The translations under genes and the position numbers were made by a program. Below are positions 1 through 9,600 of a stretch of 64,000 nucleotides of DNA, piece after piece (positions within the stretch are counted from its first letter, which is position 1; every line of letters starts with the position of its first letter). The notes under the pieces are model-generated. The model had not been told where the DNA came from. It saw only the letters and a list, made by a program, of their open reading frames with translations, and searched no databases. Origin of the DNA: Prostheceraeus crozeri (Eukaryota > Platyhelminthes > Polycladida > Euryleptidae); NCBI GenBank assembly GCA_907163375.1, contig CAJQUW010001859.1, positions 186,001 through 250,000 on the forward strand, given 5' to 3'.

Positions 1-24
1 ACCTTGCCCGATGTGCATGGTTCT

Positions 25-772
25 AGTCCTGCAGCCAGACCGAGTTTCTGCAGGGAACGAGGCCGAAAATGGTACTTTCACAGAATGATGTACACCCAAT
101 GGCTGCTACGAATCAGCGTGTCTGCCGAGTTCTTCCTGGCTCATCTTCTTGTGGACAAGATCAAAGAAATACACATGCAGATCCAATGGGAGACAGATTG
201 AAGTTTTTCGGTAAAAATGATCTTTTCCGTATTTTTACATGTTATGTTGAAAATACTAAGTCTAGAGCCATGAATTTGGTATGGAATGTCTTTAGGTCAT
301 TTCCTATGATGTGCATGTGTTATTATCATGCCTCTGATCGGCAATATTTACGAGAATGTGACTAAATATCGGTTGAATTGCTCAAAATACTTTGCCTGTG
401 TCTACCGACATCAGGTGGCTTGCCAAATCTGAATGTGTTTAGCTTCATAGACGGGGGTGCATGAACGAAAAGGAACGTGAAGGAACGTGCACGAACGTGA
501 AGGAAATGGCCTGGAGACATTCCATGTCAAAAATGATGACTATGGACTAAGTACTTTTCGCGCAAATCTGAGAAAACATAGAAGCAAAAACTGAAATCTA
601 TACGTCTCATTGGATCAATATGCGTTTTTCTTTGATCGTGTCTGACAAAAAGAGAAACCGGGAAGAACTCGGTAGACACGCAGATTCGCAGTAGCCATTG
701 GGCGCACATCATTCCGTGAAAGTCTCATTTTCGGCCTTGTTCCTTGCAGAAATTCGTTCTGGCTGCTGGACT
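25..772. repeat. Long inverted-repeat (foldback) element, copy A
   Basis: The first ~270 bases reappear in reverse complement at about 500-772. Both ends start AGTCC followed by a GCAGCCAGA-like stretch and TTTCTGCA, and the arms stay alignable through the AATGATG...CCCAATGGCTNCTGCGAAT block to the central TGGAATGTC. Arms of roughly 270 bp flank a ~130-190 bp centre. No long reading frame in it is convincing: the frames at 4-201, 69-365 and 615-983 are the same repeat read in different directions. A related copy lies at 7250-7928. The layout fits a foldback or MITE-like DNA element. No clear target-site duplication was found. Confidence 0.7.
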
Positions 773-1117
773 CTTCTTCTTCCTTAAACAACTTAATTTT
801 CTTTATATTATTATTTGATAATGAAGAATATTCTTCAGGACCCTCACGCCGAACCCTCTGACGATAGGATGAGAAAATAGGCCGAGTGGAAGACCGGTTT
901 CGCTTTACTTGAAAAATAAGCTTTATCAATTCTACGTTGTTAGATGACAAATTACATGCAACTGAATAATATACAGAAGTCATAGGTTAATGATCGCTTC
1001 TCAATAGCGATCTAAGATTTCGGTGCGTTGTATAGGATGCTGTTACTTTGGTATTGGATATGCGAGATTGGCAGAGACGAAGCACTCTTTGACTGCATTG
1101 TCCATGTGGTAGTACGT
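773..1117. other. No gene seen
   Basis: AT-rich sequence between the foldback element and the palindrome at the end of the Penelope-like element. No frame, repeat or RNA signature was recognised. Confidence 0.5.
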
Positions 1118-1191
1118 ACATCCAGTTGAACAAAAACAGTAAGCTTCGATTAGTACTAATCGAAGCTTACTGTTATTGTTCAACTGGATGT
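1118..1191. repeat. 74-bp near-perfect palindrome
   Basis: The sequence folds back on itself around AGTACT at 1152-1157. Bases 1118-1153 are complementary to 1156-1191 with a single mismatched pair (1134/1175) and essentially no loop. The right arm is the last part of the GIY-YIG frame of the Penelope-like element on the minus strand, so the left arm is a short inverted copy of that element's end. Confidence 0.9.
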
Positions 1192-3225
1192 TCATGCCAT
1201 GTGGTTGCAGGGTGTTCAGTCTCTTCATCGAGGAATTCTCTTTCTGCAGCCTGCGTTCTTTATTGATACAACTTTCAAGAGCGGTGAAAGAAAAATCAGA
1301 CATGGAACAATTGCCATTGTTAAAATGTCTCGCCATAGAGGTGTCACATGAGACTCTAATACTGTCTACATGTTCAGATACGCTGATACAAAGGACGGCT
1401 GGTTTGACCCACATAAAACATTTTACATTTTTTACATTGAATCAGTTAAATGACATTTACATCTGTACAGTTGAGACAGTGCATTATTGGAAAAGAGTTA
1501 TTAAAAGAGTTTACAACGAATTTACAATAAAAACTATATGTACATATATTACAGTTACATTTAATGAAACCAGTTTGCCAACTATCCGGTTTCCGTTTTG
1601 TTGTACGTAAAACTTTTCTTACATTGTCTCTGATTTCAGATCGAGAAAAACCTTGAGCCCGCCATTTTGGTTGCACAATGCTTTTTGTCACCTTGAAATC
1701 ATCGTATGTGGCACTGTGTGTAACCCATCTGTACAACTGGCCATATAAAACGTTGGAGAGAATTTGGCGTTAACATACAATGATCATCCGTCGGTTTGAA
1801 ATAAGTGCGGTACAAAAGACGACCACTGTCTATATACAACTTCAAGTCCAGAAAATTTACAGAGGTTGAGCTATATACAAGAGAAACATTTATACCAGGA
1901 TAGAAGCCATTAACAAAATCTCGGAAGTCGATCAACTCAGTCTCAGAAAAATTCCATACGCCAAAGATGTCATCTATATAGCGGAGCCACGCAATTGGTC
2001 GTTTATGCACACTGCCTAATAACAAAGACTCCCATTCCATTAGATAAATATTTGCTAGGGAGCCACCAAACACACAGCTACACCCTGCTTTTGCAAAAAA
2101 TTCTCATCATGAAAGACAAAATAGTTGTTCTACAAAATGATTCGCAACATCGATAGGATACTCAAGTCTGGTCTCTTTACATCAGGAAAACGCAAGAACG
2201 CTCGACTCACAGCAGAAATGTCATCTTCTATCGGCATGTGTGTGTACAATGACTCTATATCCATCGTAAATAAAATATAGAGTGACTAAAAACCTTTGCA
2301 TTTTCTGTACGGCAAATAAAATGCGAAGAGTCTCTAACATAGCTTTCAGCCAGTTTAGCAATAGAAGCCAGGAAAATTCTATTAGCTGACTACAACCTTT
2401 AGTTACACTTTCACAATCTGATACTATAGGCCTCCCAGGAGGCAGTGTAATGCCATTCATTTTTATGTAGTTTAGGTAGTACATAAAACAAACGAGATTT
2501 CGGAACACAGGGAGGCTGAAAAAACGTCAATTCACGACTGGTGATAAAACCACGACTCCACATATAATTCAGCAAATTAGACAGTCTGCGAGCAATAGAG
2601 CTTGTGTGAACTTCGTCCACAGCAGAGTAAAAATCTTCATTACAAAGCTGGCGGTAACATTCCGCGTTGTACTGATTAACAGGCAAGATGGCCCAAGCGC
2701 TACCTTTATCTACAGGAACAACTTTTATATTGTCATCATTAATAAGACGATTTAACTCATCACGTTCCGAAATAGTTAGATTGTCGTCAGGGAAGCAATG
2801 GTTGCAATTGGAGATCAAAGAATAAACAGCTTGACGAATTTCTTTACATTTTTCAAGAATCCTATTAATTTTGAGGCCCTTCTTGATTACTTACTGATCC
2901 ATCACTGTCGGACGCTACCCAAAACTATTGGGATCAAAATCAGTCGTGTTACCGCCGCGAAGATGAAGTATAGGCTCGCTATTCGAAAGAAGAGCAACAA
3001 AAAGTGCTTCCATCATACACTCTAAACTTTTACGCAAAGTTGCATTTATAGGAAAACTAGTTAATTCTCATAAAAGCGACTAACAACATCAATGTCATTT
3101 TTGTGGTCTATGTTATATTGTCATGTTGCACCTTTTGCTTGCTTCAACATGGCTTTGGCATGCTTAAACTCGTGACCGATCAAATCGTCGAAATATTGGT
3201 CATAAAAATTAAGCTGCTGTGAGTG
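1158..3225 (-). mobile_element. Penelope-like retroelement, decayed (RT + GIY-YIG)
   Basis: Read on the minus strand, several adjoining frames carry the parts of a Penelope-like element in the expected order. An N-terminal part (about 3225-2820) includes a GGNTTDFDPNSFG stretch. The reverse transcriptase follows, with VPVDKGSAW (about 2710), FYVLPKLHK (about 2500), PPGRPIVSDC (about 2430) and the catalytic WLRYIDDIFGVWN (about 1980) followed by NFLDLKL. Last come a Cys-rich linker with CNCNIC and a GIY-YIG endonuclease beginning FYVGQTSRPLYQR (about 1400) and ending near LNTLQPHGMN (about 1195). In this family the RT copies the RNA and the GIY-YIG nuclease opens the target. The copy is a fossil, broken in several places. 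It ends in the palindrome at 1118-1191. Confidence 0.88.
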
Positions 3226-3685
3226 TAATAGCTAGAAAAAAGATATGCACTCTGTTTCATTTCTCTGGATTATGCTGAAAGTAACCCACTCATTGCGGGT
3301 GGAATGGTCGTGCATCTCACTCAGACAGTACGGTTATCCGAATAGGAGAGATCCCTCACACGCACGAGCACCTCTACGTCTTAAAGTACGAATCCTGTTA
3401 GCATAAAGTTATGTAAATAAAAATCACACATATTAACTAAAATCTGAAATTTTGTGGCGATTGATCAAATTTTGCAGGCTATAAGTAAATTTAGAAGCGT
3501 TGCAGAATAACCTATAAGTATCGAATGAACAAGAAAAGTATGCAATATGTTCAGATGATTCGCAAAGACGTATATATTCAGTCAAAAGTCTGCATTTTGA
3601 ACTTTCATTCAACTTGGGATGAAACCGCGAATATAAAACCGCCTGATACAATTTTTATTGTGAAAGATACAGCAATAGAAAGATT
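3226..3685. other. No gene seen
   Basis: Spacer between the Penelope-like element and the hammerhead-like repeat. Short frames at 3433-3651 and 3525-3707 overlap on opposite strands and show no family resemblance. Confidence 0.5.
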
Positions 3686-3924
3686 AGAAAGATGTCCTCA
3701 GACTTGAGCAATTTAATCACAACAATTCCTTAGCAGCCGTAGACAAGGTCTTACAAGGCCTCGTCACTGCGGCTCGGACTGGCCCAAACTAGCTTAAAAT
3801 ATCTAGAATGGCCGAACAAGCTGAAGGACTGCAAAACAGGCTGCTCTGCGTTTATTTATCCCGGCTTTGCCGTACGGCTGATAATCATGAAGATTCAAAG
3901 TGCCAGTTCGCCTGGGTATTGAAT
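3686..3924 (-). repeat. Hammerhead-like repeat, unit 1
   Basis: A 239-bp unit running from AGAAAGATGTC to just before the next AGAAAGATGTC at 3925. It matches unit 2 (3925-5416 without the LINE) over its first ~180 bases with few differences, and a more diverged copy lies at 11091-11345. On the minus strand it holds a degraded hammerhead-like core (3736-3774). There is no coding frame. Tandem, non-coding, ribozyme-bearing units of this size are what retrozymes look like in animals and plants; assignment to that class is inference. Confidence 0.65.
3736..3774 (-). ncRNA. Hammerhead-like motif, degraded (unit 1)
   Basis: Read on the minus strand: GCCGCA, then G TGACGA, then GGCC, loop TTGTA, a disrupted second half of stem II, and GTC followed by TACGGC, which pairs with the opening GCCGCA apart from one mismatch. 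The GAAA box present in unit 2 is lost here, so this copy should not cleave. Confidence 0.45.
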
Positions 3925-3968
3925 AGAAAGATGTCATCAGACCTGAACAATTTAAGCACAACAATTCC

Positions 3969-5180
3969 GACCACAATGTGATTCAGGACCACCAGTTCGG
4001 CTTCAGGACTGGCAGATCTACTTTAGATATGGCCGTGAACGTCACCCAGCGCTGGTCGAATGCCCTGGATAGTGGTCGGGAGGTCAGAGTGGTTTCCCTT
4101 GACCTGTCAAGGGCGTTTGACCGTGTCTGGCATGAAGGACTCCTCGCCAAACTTGCAGCATGCGGAATTAGCGGCCGGCTACACAGCTGGCTGGAAGACT
4201 TCCTCCGCGGTCGTTCTCAATCCGTGGCCATCTGCGGTCAGGAGTCTACTGCTCTACCCGTGCGCGCCGGCGTCCCCCAAGGCTCAGTCTTGGGTCCAAC
4301 GCTGTTCCTGGTGTTCTTGAGGGACATCGAGGACGGTCTGGCGTGTAGCTTGGACCTCTATGCTGACGACAGCACCCTGCATAGAGTCATCGAGAGTCGG
4401 GCGGATCGTGTGACAGCAGCCGAAGACATCAATACAGACTTAAACACCATCCATCGTTGGGCAGATACGTGGTGCGCCAAGTTCAACGCCTCAAAAACTC
4501 GTGCGCTCACCATCAGTCGTGCTCGTGACGCTGCCAGTGCTCATCCACCGCTATTCCTCGCCGAGGAGCAACTGGTGGAGGTAGTACAACTCTCCATCGT
4601 AGGACTGACCATCACCAACCGTCTGTCCTGGGGCGCCCACGTGAGAAAGATCGCCATCAAGAGTGGCCAACAGCTAGGAGCCCTCCGTCGTGCTGCGAAC
4701 TGCCTTCCACGATCTGCGATGCTTGCCGCCTACAAAGGAACCCTTCGCTCCCGCATGGAATACCTCTCACCTGTCTGGTGTGGTGGTCCCCTGACTGACT
4801 TGAGGCTCCTGTATCGAATACAGAGCCGATTTCTTCGACTAATGGACCTTCATGACCTGGACGCTAAGGACTTGAGACAGATGCGGCTTCAGCCACTGCA
4901 TGAACGCTGGTCTGTCTCATCTTTGATCTTCTTTCTTCGAGCCGTGAATGGTGAGGCACCCCGTCCGATCCGCGACCTGCTCCCACGACCGGCTGAGTGG
5001 CGACGATCGACTCGTGCAGCTGATGCCGCGCACGAACTGGCTCTGAGTGTGCCGTCGTCTCGCACAGCTCATCACTCGTCCAGCTTCATTCCCCGGACTG
5101 TCAGACTCTGGAACGCTCTCCCCCACGAGCTGTTCGAGAGAGGTGTGACGCGTAAAACGTTGAAGACTGTGAAGATGTAA
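3969..5180 (+). CDS. LINE reverse transcriptase, C-terminal ~400 residues
   Basis: An open frame from the truncated 5' end to a stop at 5178-5180. It opens at DHQFGFRTGRST (RT motif 2) and continues with VSLDLSRAFDRVWH (motif A), AGVPQGSVLGPTLF (motif B), LDLYADDSTL (catalytic YADD, about residue 130), KFNASKTRALT and a GLTITNRLSWGAHV block. It ends in the usual C-terminal region of Jockey/CR1-type LINEs with FIPRTVRLWNALPHE. All core catalytic residues are present, but motif 1, the endonuclease and any ORF1 are missing because the insertion is 5'-truncated. It has no start codon of its own and cannot move independently. The frames on the opposite strand (4917-5324) and at 4060-4320 are shadows of this one. 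Confidence 0.88.
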   Translation, partial: DHNVIQDHQFGFRTGRSTLDMAVNVTQRWSNALDSGREVRVVSLDLSRAFDRVWHEGLLAKLAACGISGRLHSWLEDFLRGRSQSVAICGQESTALPVRAGVPQGSVLGPTLFLVFLRDIEDGLACSLDLYADDSTLHRVIESRADRVTAAEDINTDLNTIHRWADTWCAKFNASKTRALTISRARDAASAHPPLFLAEEQLVEVVQLSIVGLTITNRLSWGAHVRKIAIKSGQQLGALRRAANCLPRSAMLAAYKGTLRSRMEYLSPVWCGGPLTDLRLLYRIQSRFLRLMDLHDLDAKDLRQMRLQPLHERWSVSSLIFFLRAVNGEAPRPIRDLLPRPAEWRRSTRAADAAHELALSVPSSRTAHHSSSFIPRTVRLWNALPHELFERGVTRKTLKTVKM

Positions 5181-5301
5181 TCCTTTTGAATGTACATGTA
5201 GTTCACTCCTATTTTTTTGCGGTGGATCTCGGTGTTCCTCACCAGATGTCACTGCCATAGGAGCATCCCCCCTTGTAAAATAAATAATAAATAAATAAAA
5301 T
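3969..5301 (+). mobile_element. 5'-truncated GC-rich LINE (Jockey/CR1-like)
   Basis: A retrotransposon fragment that starts abruptly inside the reverse transcriptase and ends in an AAATAAATAAT-type tail. It is flanked by the 6-bp direct repeat AATTCC (3963-3968 and 5302-5307), as expected from target-primed insertion. It is visibly richer in G and C than the AT-rich DNA around it, and its frame is unbroken, so it looks like one of the younger insertions in the window. Confidence 0.88.
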
Positions 5302-5313
5302 AATTCCTTGGAA

Positions 5314-5358
5314 GCCGTAGACACTGCGTTTCGCCCTACAAGGGCTCGTCACTACGGC
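5314..5358 (-). ncRNA. Hammerhead-ribozyme-like motif (unit 2)
   Basis: On the minus strand the pieces of a type-I hammerhead follow in order: stem I GCCGTA; G then TGACGA (expected CUGANGA box); stem II GCCC, loop TTGTA, GGGC; GAAA; a very short stem III (CGCAGTG); then TC, the expected cleavage position; and TACGGC closing stem I perfectly. Minimal stem III is typical of hammerheads in Penelope-like elements and retrozymes. One core base differs: the position expected to be C (C3) is G in both tandem units, which would break the known C3-G8 pair. Activity is doubtful; the architecture is clear. Confidence 0.55.
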
Positions 5359-5416
5359 TCTGAATGGCCCAAATCAGCTTAAAATATCTGGAATGGCTGA
5401 ATAAGCTGAAGGACTG

Positions 5417-7249
5417 CACACTACAATGTCAACATATTGCTAAAAATGTTCAAATGTCAATATGTCTTTGGATATCACTAGTTGGCCAATATTGCAGTTC
5501 CATATAGCAATGTAAAGCAGAAGCCAGCTACAGCGGCCTAGAGTGGAATAAGGATGAGCAACATTTTATTGTCAGACCCAGTGATTATGTACGTAAATCT
5601 AGCAAGCGAACATTGAATTGAAAGTCATCACTTTTAAAAGCAAAAGTACTTCACATTTGATAAATAACCTTAACTTAGCGCGGAGTACTAATTCATTCGA
5701 TCCATGAACAATTTGCAATTTTTGGATCGTGAACAAAAGCACCATGAGCGTGAGCCAATTATCACGGAGCAACCGACTACTTGTGTAGAGGATATTGTTG
5801 CTTTGAATATGCTCAAGCCCGCGCGTTCTATTTATAGACTCATGCCGATTCTGCTTTACTGGAACTTGCTTTTATCAACAGATCAACAAACAGTAAAAGT
5901 GTTTTGGAACATGCAAATAGTACAGAAAAGAAGGATAGAAGGTTTTAAATGATCGAAACGATTGGCACGGGAATCAAGGAATTTTGAAGAAACAGTCAAA
6001 AGAACAAGTGAAGCAGAATTTGTGTGATGACTTTCCACTTACAATCACTTTAAAGCTAATCTATATAGCAAAGAAAAAGGGAGAGAGGAACATCAAAAGA
6101 AAGAAACTTCGGTGTGGTGCCTGTTTTTCGCTAAAAGAGAATCTGATGGTTTATTTCGATTCATGAATTTTTACTGAGCTTGTTTACTTCGATCAGTTCA
6201 TATAATATTTCAAAATTTTCTGATTACAAAGATAGATTAATGATTTCAAATGTATGGAAAGTATGGAAGTGATTGAGTCTATGCTAAAAACCTTGATAAT
6301 TCTGCATGATCCTTGGACTTGGGACAGTCGACTAATTATCAATCATAATGAAATACAATGTAATGCAATTTGATAATAACAAAAATATATATGCAGCATT
6401 GCAAATCTGATCAGGTAAAATAAACAGGTTTAGATGTTGCAAGTTCTTATATTCAAACACTATCGCTATTGATGATTTATAAATAAGTTACAACAACTAT
6501 ACAATCTAGAAATTTGTCAAAGATCATTGGAAATATATTTGTCATATATCATGAACTTTCTGCTTTTCACTATTTTAAAGGTAAAAGAAATAGTTTAGCA
6601 TGATAATATTCATTTTCTGACTGCGATGCAGATTGACGCTAATTATTGATAAATGTCATTCTGTCTCCGTGCTCAAAATTAATAAAACGAAAACCCTATC
6701 ATTAGACAAAAGGCTTAATTTTGAGGTTGTACATGCGACAAGAAAACCACCGGAAACTGGAGGCGTGATGAAGAAATGTCAGAATAATGAAACCCGTAAT
6801 ATGAGTTGCTTTTCAAAATTAGTATAAGAAATTCAAAAGAAATAATGGGATTAGACTTGCATGAGATGCATCTCATAAACTTCCTACGACATCAATAGTC
6901 AAGCTAATGAATTATAGATTACATTTACTGATTGTATTTCTGATTCAAAATTTTCAAGCAATGTATCTGCTATTCGTGATGCAACAATGCCCAACATGTT
7001 TTCCTTCGTTTGTGTTTTATGCATCATGGTCAGCTGGCAACAGATACAATTCAAAATTCTAAGTGATTTGAAAGAATTATTAATGCAACAAGATCTTTTT
7101 TACTTCAACCGGCATGTCTTGAAACTTAAGTCAAAGCAAGTTTTCATTGAATGCCTATTATCCAAATACATAAGAATTATAGGAAATGCTCTGAAAGATT
7201 GATGCAAATTCTGGAAAAGTGTTATTGTTATAGCCTGTGCTATTGTAAA
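5417..7249. other. No supported gene
   Basis: AT-rich DNA. An ATG-started 82-codon frame at 5704-5952 and frames at 5984-6166, 6633-6827 and 6987-7202 have no recognisable domain, splice context or repeat identity. They may be chance or old debris. Confidence 0.5.
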
Positions 7250-7928
7250 AAAGATTTTCACAGAATGATGTAAACCCAATGACTACTGCGAATCAGCGCG
7301 TCTGCCGACCTCTTTCCGGTTCCTCTTCTTGTCAGACTGGATAAAAAAAAAAACACATGTAGATCCAATAGGAGACAAATTGAAGCTTTTCAGTGAAAAT
7401 GAGATTTTCTAGGTTTTCTACAGTCACTTGAAAAGTTCCAAGTCAGAGGCATAAATTTGGACTGACTTTTTGGAAATAAATTTGGAAATTACTTGATGAC
7501 ATTCCATGCCAAAATTTATGGCTTTCGGCTTTACACTTTCTCTTATTCAGATGAAACATCGAAAATTTCATTTTTGACAAAGACCTCAATCTGAAGCCGA
7601 TTGGATTTGCACGTGATTTTCTTTGATCCTGTCTGACAACTTTTATATGACATCGGCACGAAAGTATACATGTACATGGTGAAGTGTTCGAGTCTGTCCA
7701 CCTCGGGTGGTGCCACCGCTCTCACTAGAGGTAACTAACTCCAAACCTGGTGGGAGTTGCGAAAATGTGAATGCCTTCCTACCCCAAGCTAGCTAGTATG
7801 GGTTGTGCCTTGGGTCGGGTGGGGATAATGAGAAAAAGACAAGAAGAGGAACCAGGTAGAATTCGGCATCATTCACCAAAAGTCTCATTTTCAGTCTCTT
7901 TCCCTGCAGAAACTCGCTCTGTCGGACT
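7250..7928. repeat. Foldback element, copy B
   Basis: The same inverted-repeat family as 25-772. A plus-oriented arm (about 7255-7480, lacking its outermost ~45 bases) starts at TTTCACAGAATGATG. A minus-oriented arm (about 7498-7928) ends in GGACT, matching the AGTCC terminus of copy A. The right arm is interrupted by foreign sequence at about 7638-7839 and has a short internal deletion after it. Confidence 0.65.
7638..7839 (+). repeat. SINE-like insert inside foldback copy B
   Basis: About 200 bases absent from copy A. Near its start is TGTTCGAGTCTG, close to a tRNA B box, but I find no convincing A box upstream. It ends in GATAATGAGAAAAAGAC. It could be a short tRNA-related SINE or an unrelated filler. 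Confidence 0.3.
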
Positions 7929-8543
7929 ATTGCGAAAGAACTGCACAGCAGGGTGACAATATTTCATCGTGTTTTCAGTCTTTTCTAATATGTTCGTATA
8001 ACCAATGTTTTAAACTTGTAATAGGATCTTCAAGCACATCAAAGAAATAAAATGGAATCTATCTCTAAAATGCTACATAAAGAGTAAAACTCTATTTAAA
8101 ACATAATTTAAGGTAAAATAACAGTTGGTTGAGTTATTAAAACAGAAGCTTGCATATTAGACAGTAGTCGCACGTTTTGAAATTGAAATATCATGAAAAA
8201 CATAGTTAGGAGGTAGAAATGAGAATGTTTGTCTTCTATTGCCAAGGAATATCAAAATCATTTCACAAATTCCGAGCGTACTTATTATTCATAGGTGAAA
8301 TGTCCATGCTTGTGTTGATGTTGCCGGTGAAATTCATATTCAGATTATTAGATCATGAAGACTAATTGTATCTTTAAAATGATGTTTTATTGTATCTCCT
8401 CCAACATTTTAATGTTGCACGGCATCAGTGCTTATAAATTACATTTGCTTCTGAAACATCGTCTTCGATTTTTTGATTGATTGAGGTTCACATTTAAAAC
8501 ATCTCTATTAAATTCATTGGCTATGAGAATTTTTGGTTTCCAG
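7929..8543. other. No gene seen
   Basis: AT-rich sequence leading up to the candidate exon. No repeat or frame stands out. Confidence 0.5.
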
Positions 8544-8717
8544 AGGAACGTTTCCAGTTGAGTATGTTACTAAATTTTTCAGTTGTGAGGATTTCAGCTG
8601 TCTTTCGGGGCTCATAAGTAGGCTTTTGCTCGTTGAGCCATCCACGAATTGGTGGAAATCTTCCGAAGCATCTCAGTCAATGCTAAGAAAACTTCCGCCA
8701 CTAGAAGTATGCATAGA
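8544..8717 (+). CDS. Candidate internal exon of an unknown host gene
   Basis: A 174-bp block (58 codons, a multiple of three) lies between a plausible 3' splice site (TTTTTGGTTTCCAG ending at 8543) and a strong donor (GTAAGT at 8718-8723). It is open throughout in one frame and reads like protein: GTFPVEYVTKFFSCEDFSC early, SGLISRLLLVEPSTNWWK in the middle and LRKLPPLEVCI at the end. A second possible acceptor, TTACTAAATTTTTCAG, ends near 8582. I do not recognise the family and could not find neighbouring exons. Composition and splice signals support a host exon, but a chance frame cannot be excluded. Confidence 0.35.
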
Positions 8718-8739
8718 GTAAGTATATTAGGTAGAGCAG

Positions 8740-9600
8740 CAACTCAGTATTTGTTAAATCCCCAATGTGTATGCAGTTTCTATTTTATTAAATGAACTCG
8801 AGTTGAACACAGTTGGGTATTGATACCAAATGTGAGATATGCACATTTTTGCTGTTTTGAAGAAATTACCACGGAGTTAACTGATCATGATAGCAATACA
8901 GAAGGAATAACAGTACATGCATTTTATAAGTCTTCCATGTCATGATAACCTTGGAGGGGTAGTGTTTGTTAAATTAGCAATTCGATATGTTACTATTAAT
9001 AGTGCTCAGTTTATTGGTAAAAGCATTTTTTAAGCGTGTTCATATCACAAACTACCTGCCCCTGGAAGAGCAAACTATCATAATTAAAGACAATTATATT
9101 AATTAACTGTAAAAAAGATGCAAATGGGTCCACATCGCTATTCAGATTCAGGAAATGAAACAGTGAATCATGAATTTATATCATCAATTTAGTGAAAAAT
9201 AAAATCATACCGATGAAAATGGAATTAAAAACTTGAAATTTCAGCCAATAAGTACAATGAGATCTCAAGTTCTTTATTAAGACTTGCATTATAATGCGGT
9301 TCATGAAATTCCTCTGATATTCAGCTTAAGTTCCGCTTAATTAAGATGCTTGTTAACAGATATTCATTCCTTTTGATATCCAATACGTTTCATAATACTT
9401 TTATATTGGGTTCATAACGATAGTATGCAAAAACAGGAATAATTTTCAAAAATTTAGCTTTTAAAAACTGCTGAAATGATTTTTGAGAAAGTAATCTCCG
9501 CAAAAAGCTGAATTTTTTCATATACAAATTTTTACTGCATAGAGAAACTTTTTTGAGCTGACACTACCTACTGCTGTGCTTACTCTATGGAAGTATGTCT
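8740..9600 (+). repeat. Non-coding duplicated block, copy 1
   Basis: From CAACTCAGTAT onward about 860 bases align by eye with 50164-50990 in the same orientation, with roughly three quarters of positions shared and many small indels. Shared landmarks include ACTGATCATGATAGCAATAC, AAATTAGCAATTCGATA and CATTCCTTTTGATATC. Neither copy has a coding frame, terminal repeats or a tail. It may be an uncatalogued dispersed repeat or an old segmental duplication. This copy begins 22 bases after the splice donor of the candidate exon. Confidence 0.8.

Larger units (their letters stand above)
3925..5416 (-). repeat. Hammerhead-like repeat, unit 2, split by a LINE
   Basis: The second tandem unit starts at 3925, is interrupted after AATTCC at 3963-3968, and resumes at AATTCC 5302-5307, continuing to about 5416 where similarity to unit 1 stops. 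Removing the LINE and one AATTCC puts its core exactly 239 bp from that of unit 1. The unit is therefore partial at its far end, giving an array of about 1.7 units. Confidence 0.7.

Noticed and set aside
4917-5324. 135-codon frame on the minus strand
   Set aside because: A shadow of the LINE reverse transcriptase on the plus strand.
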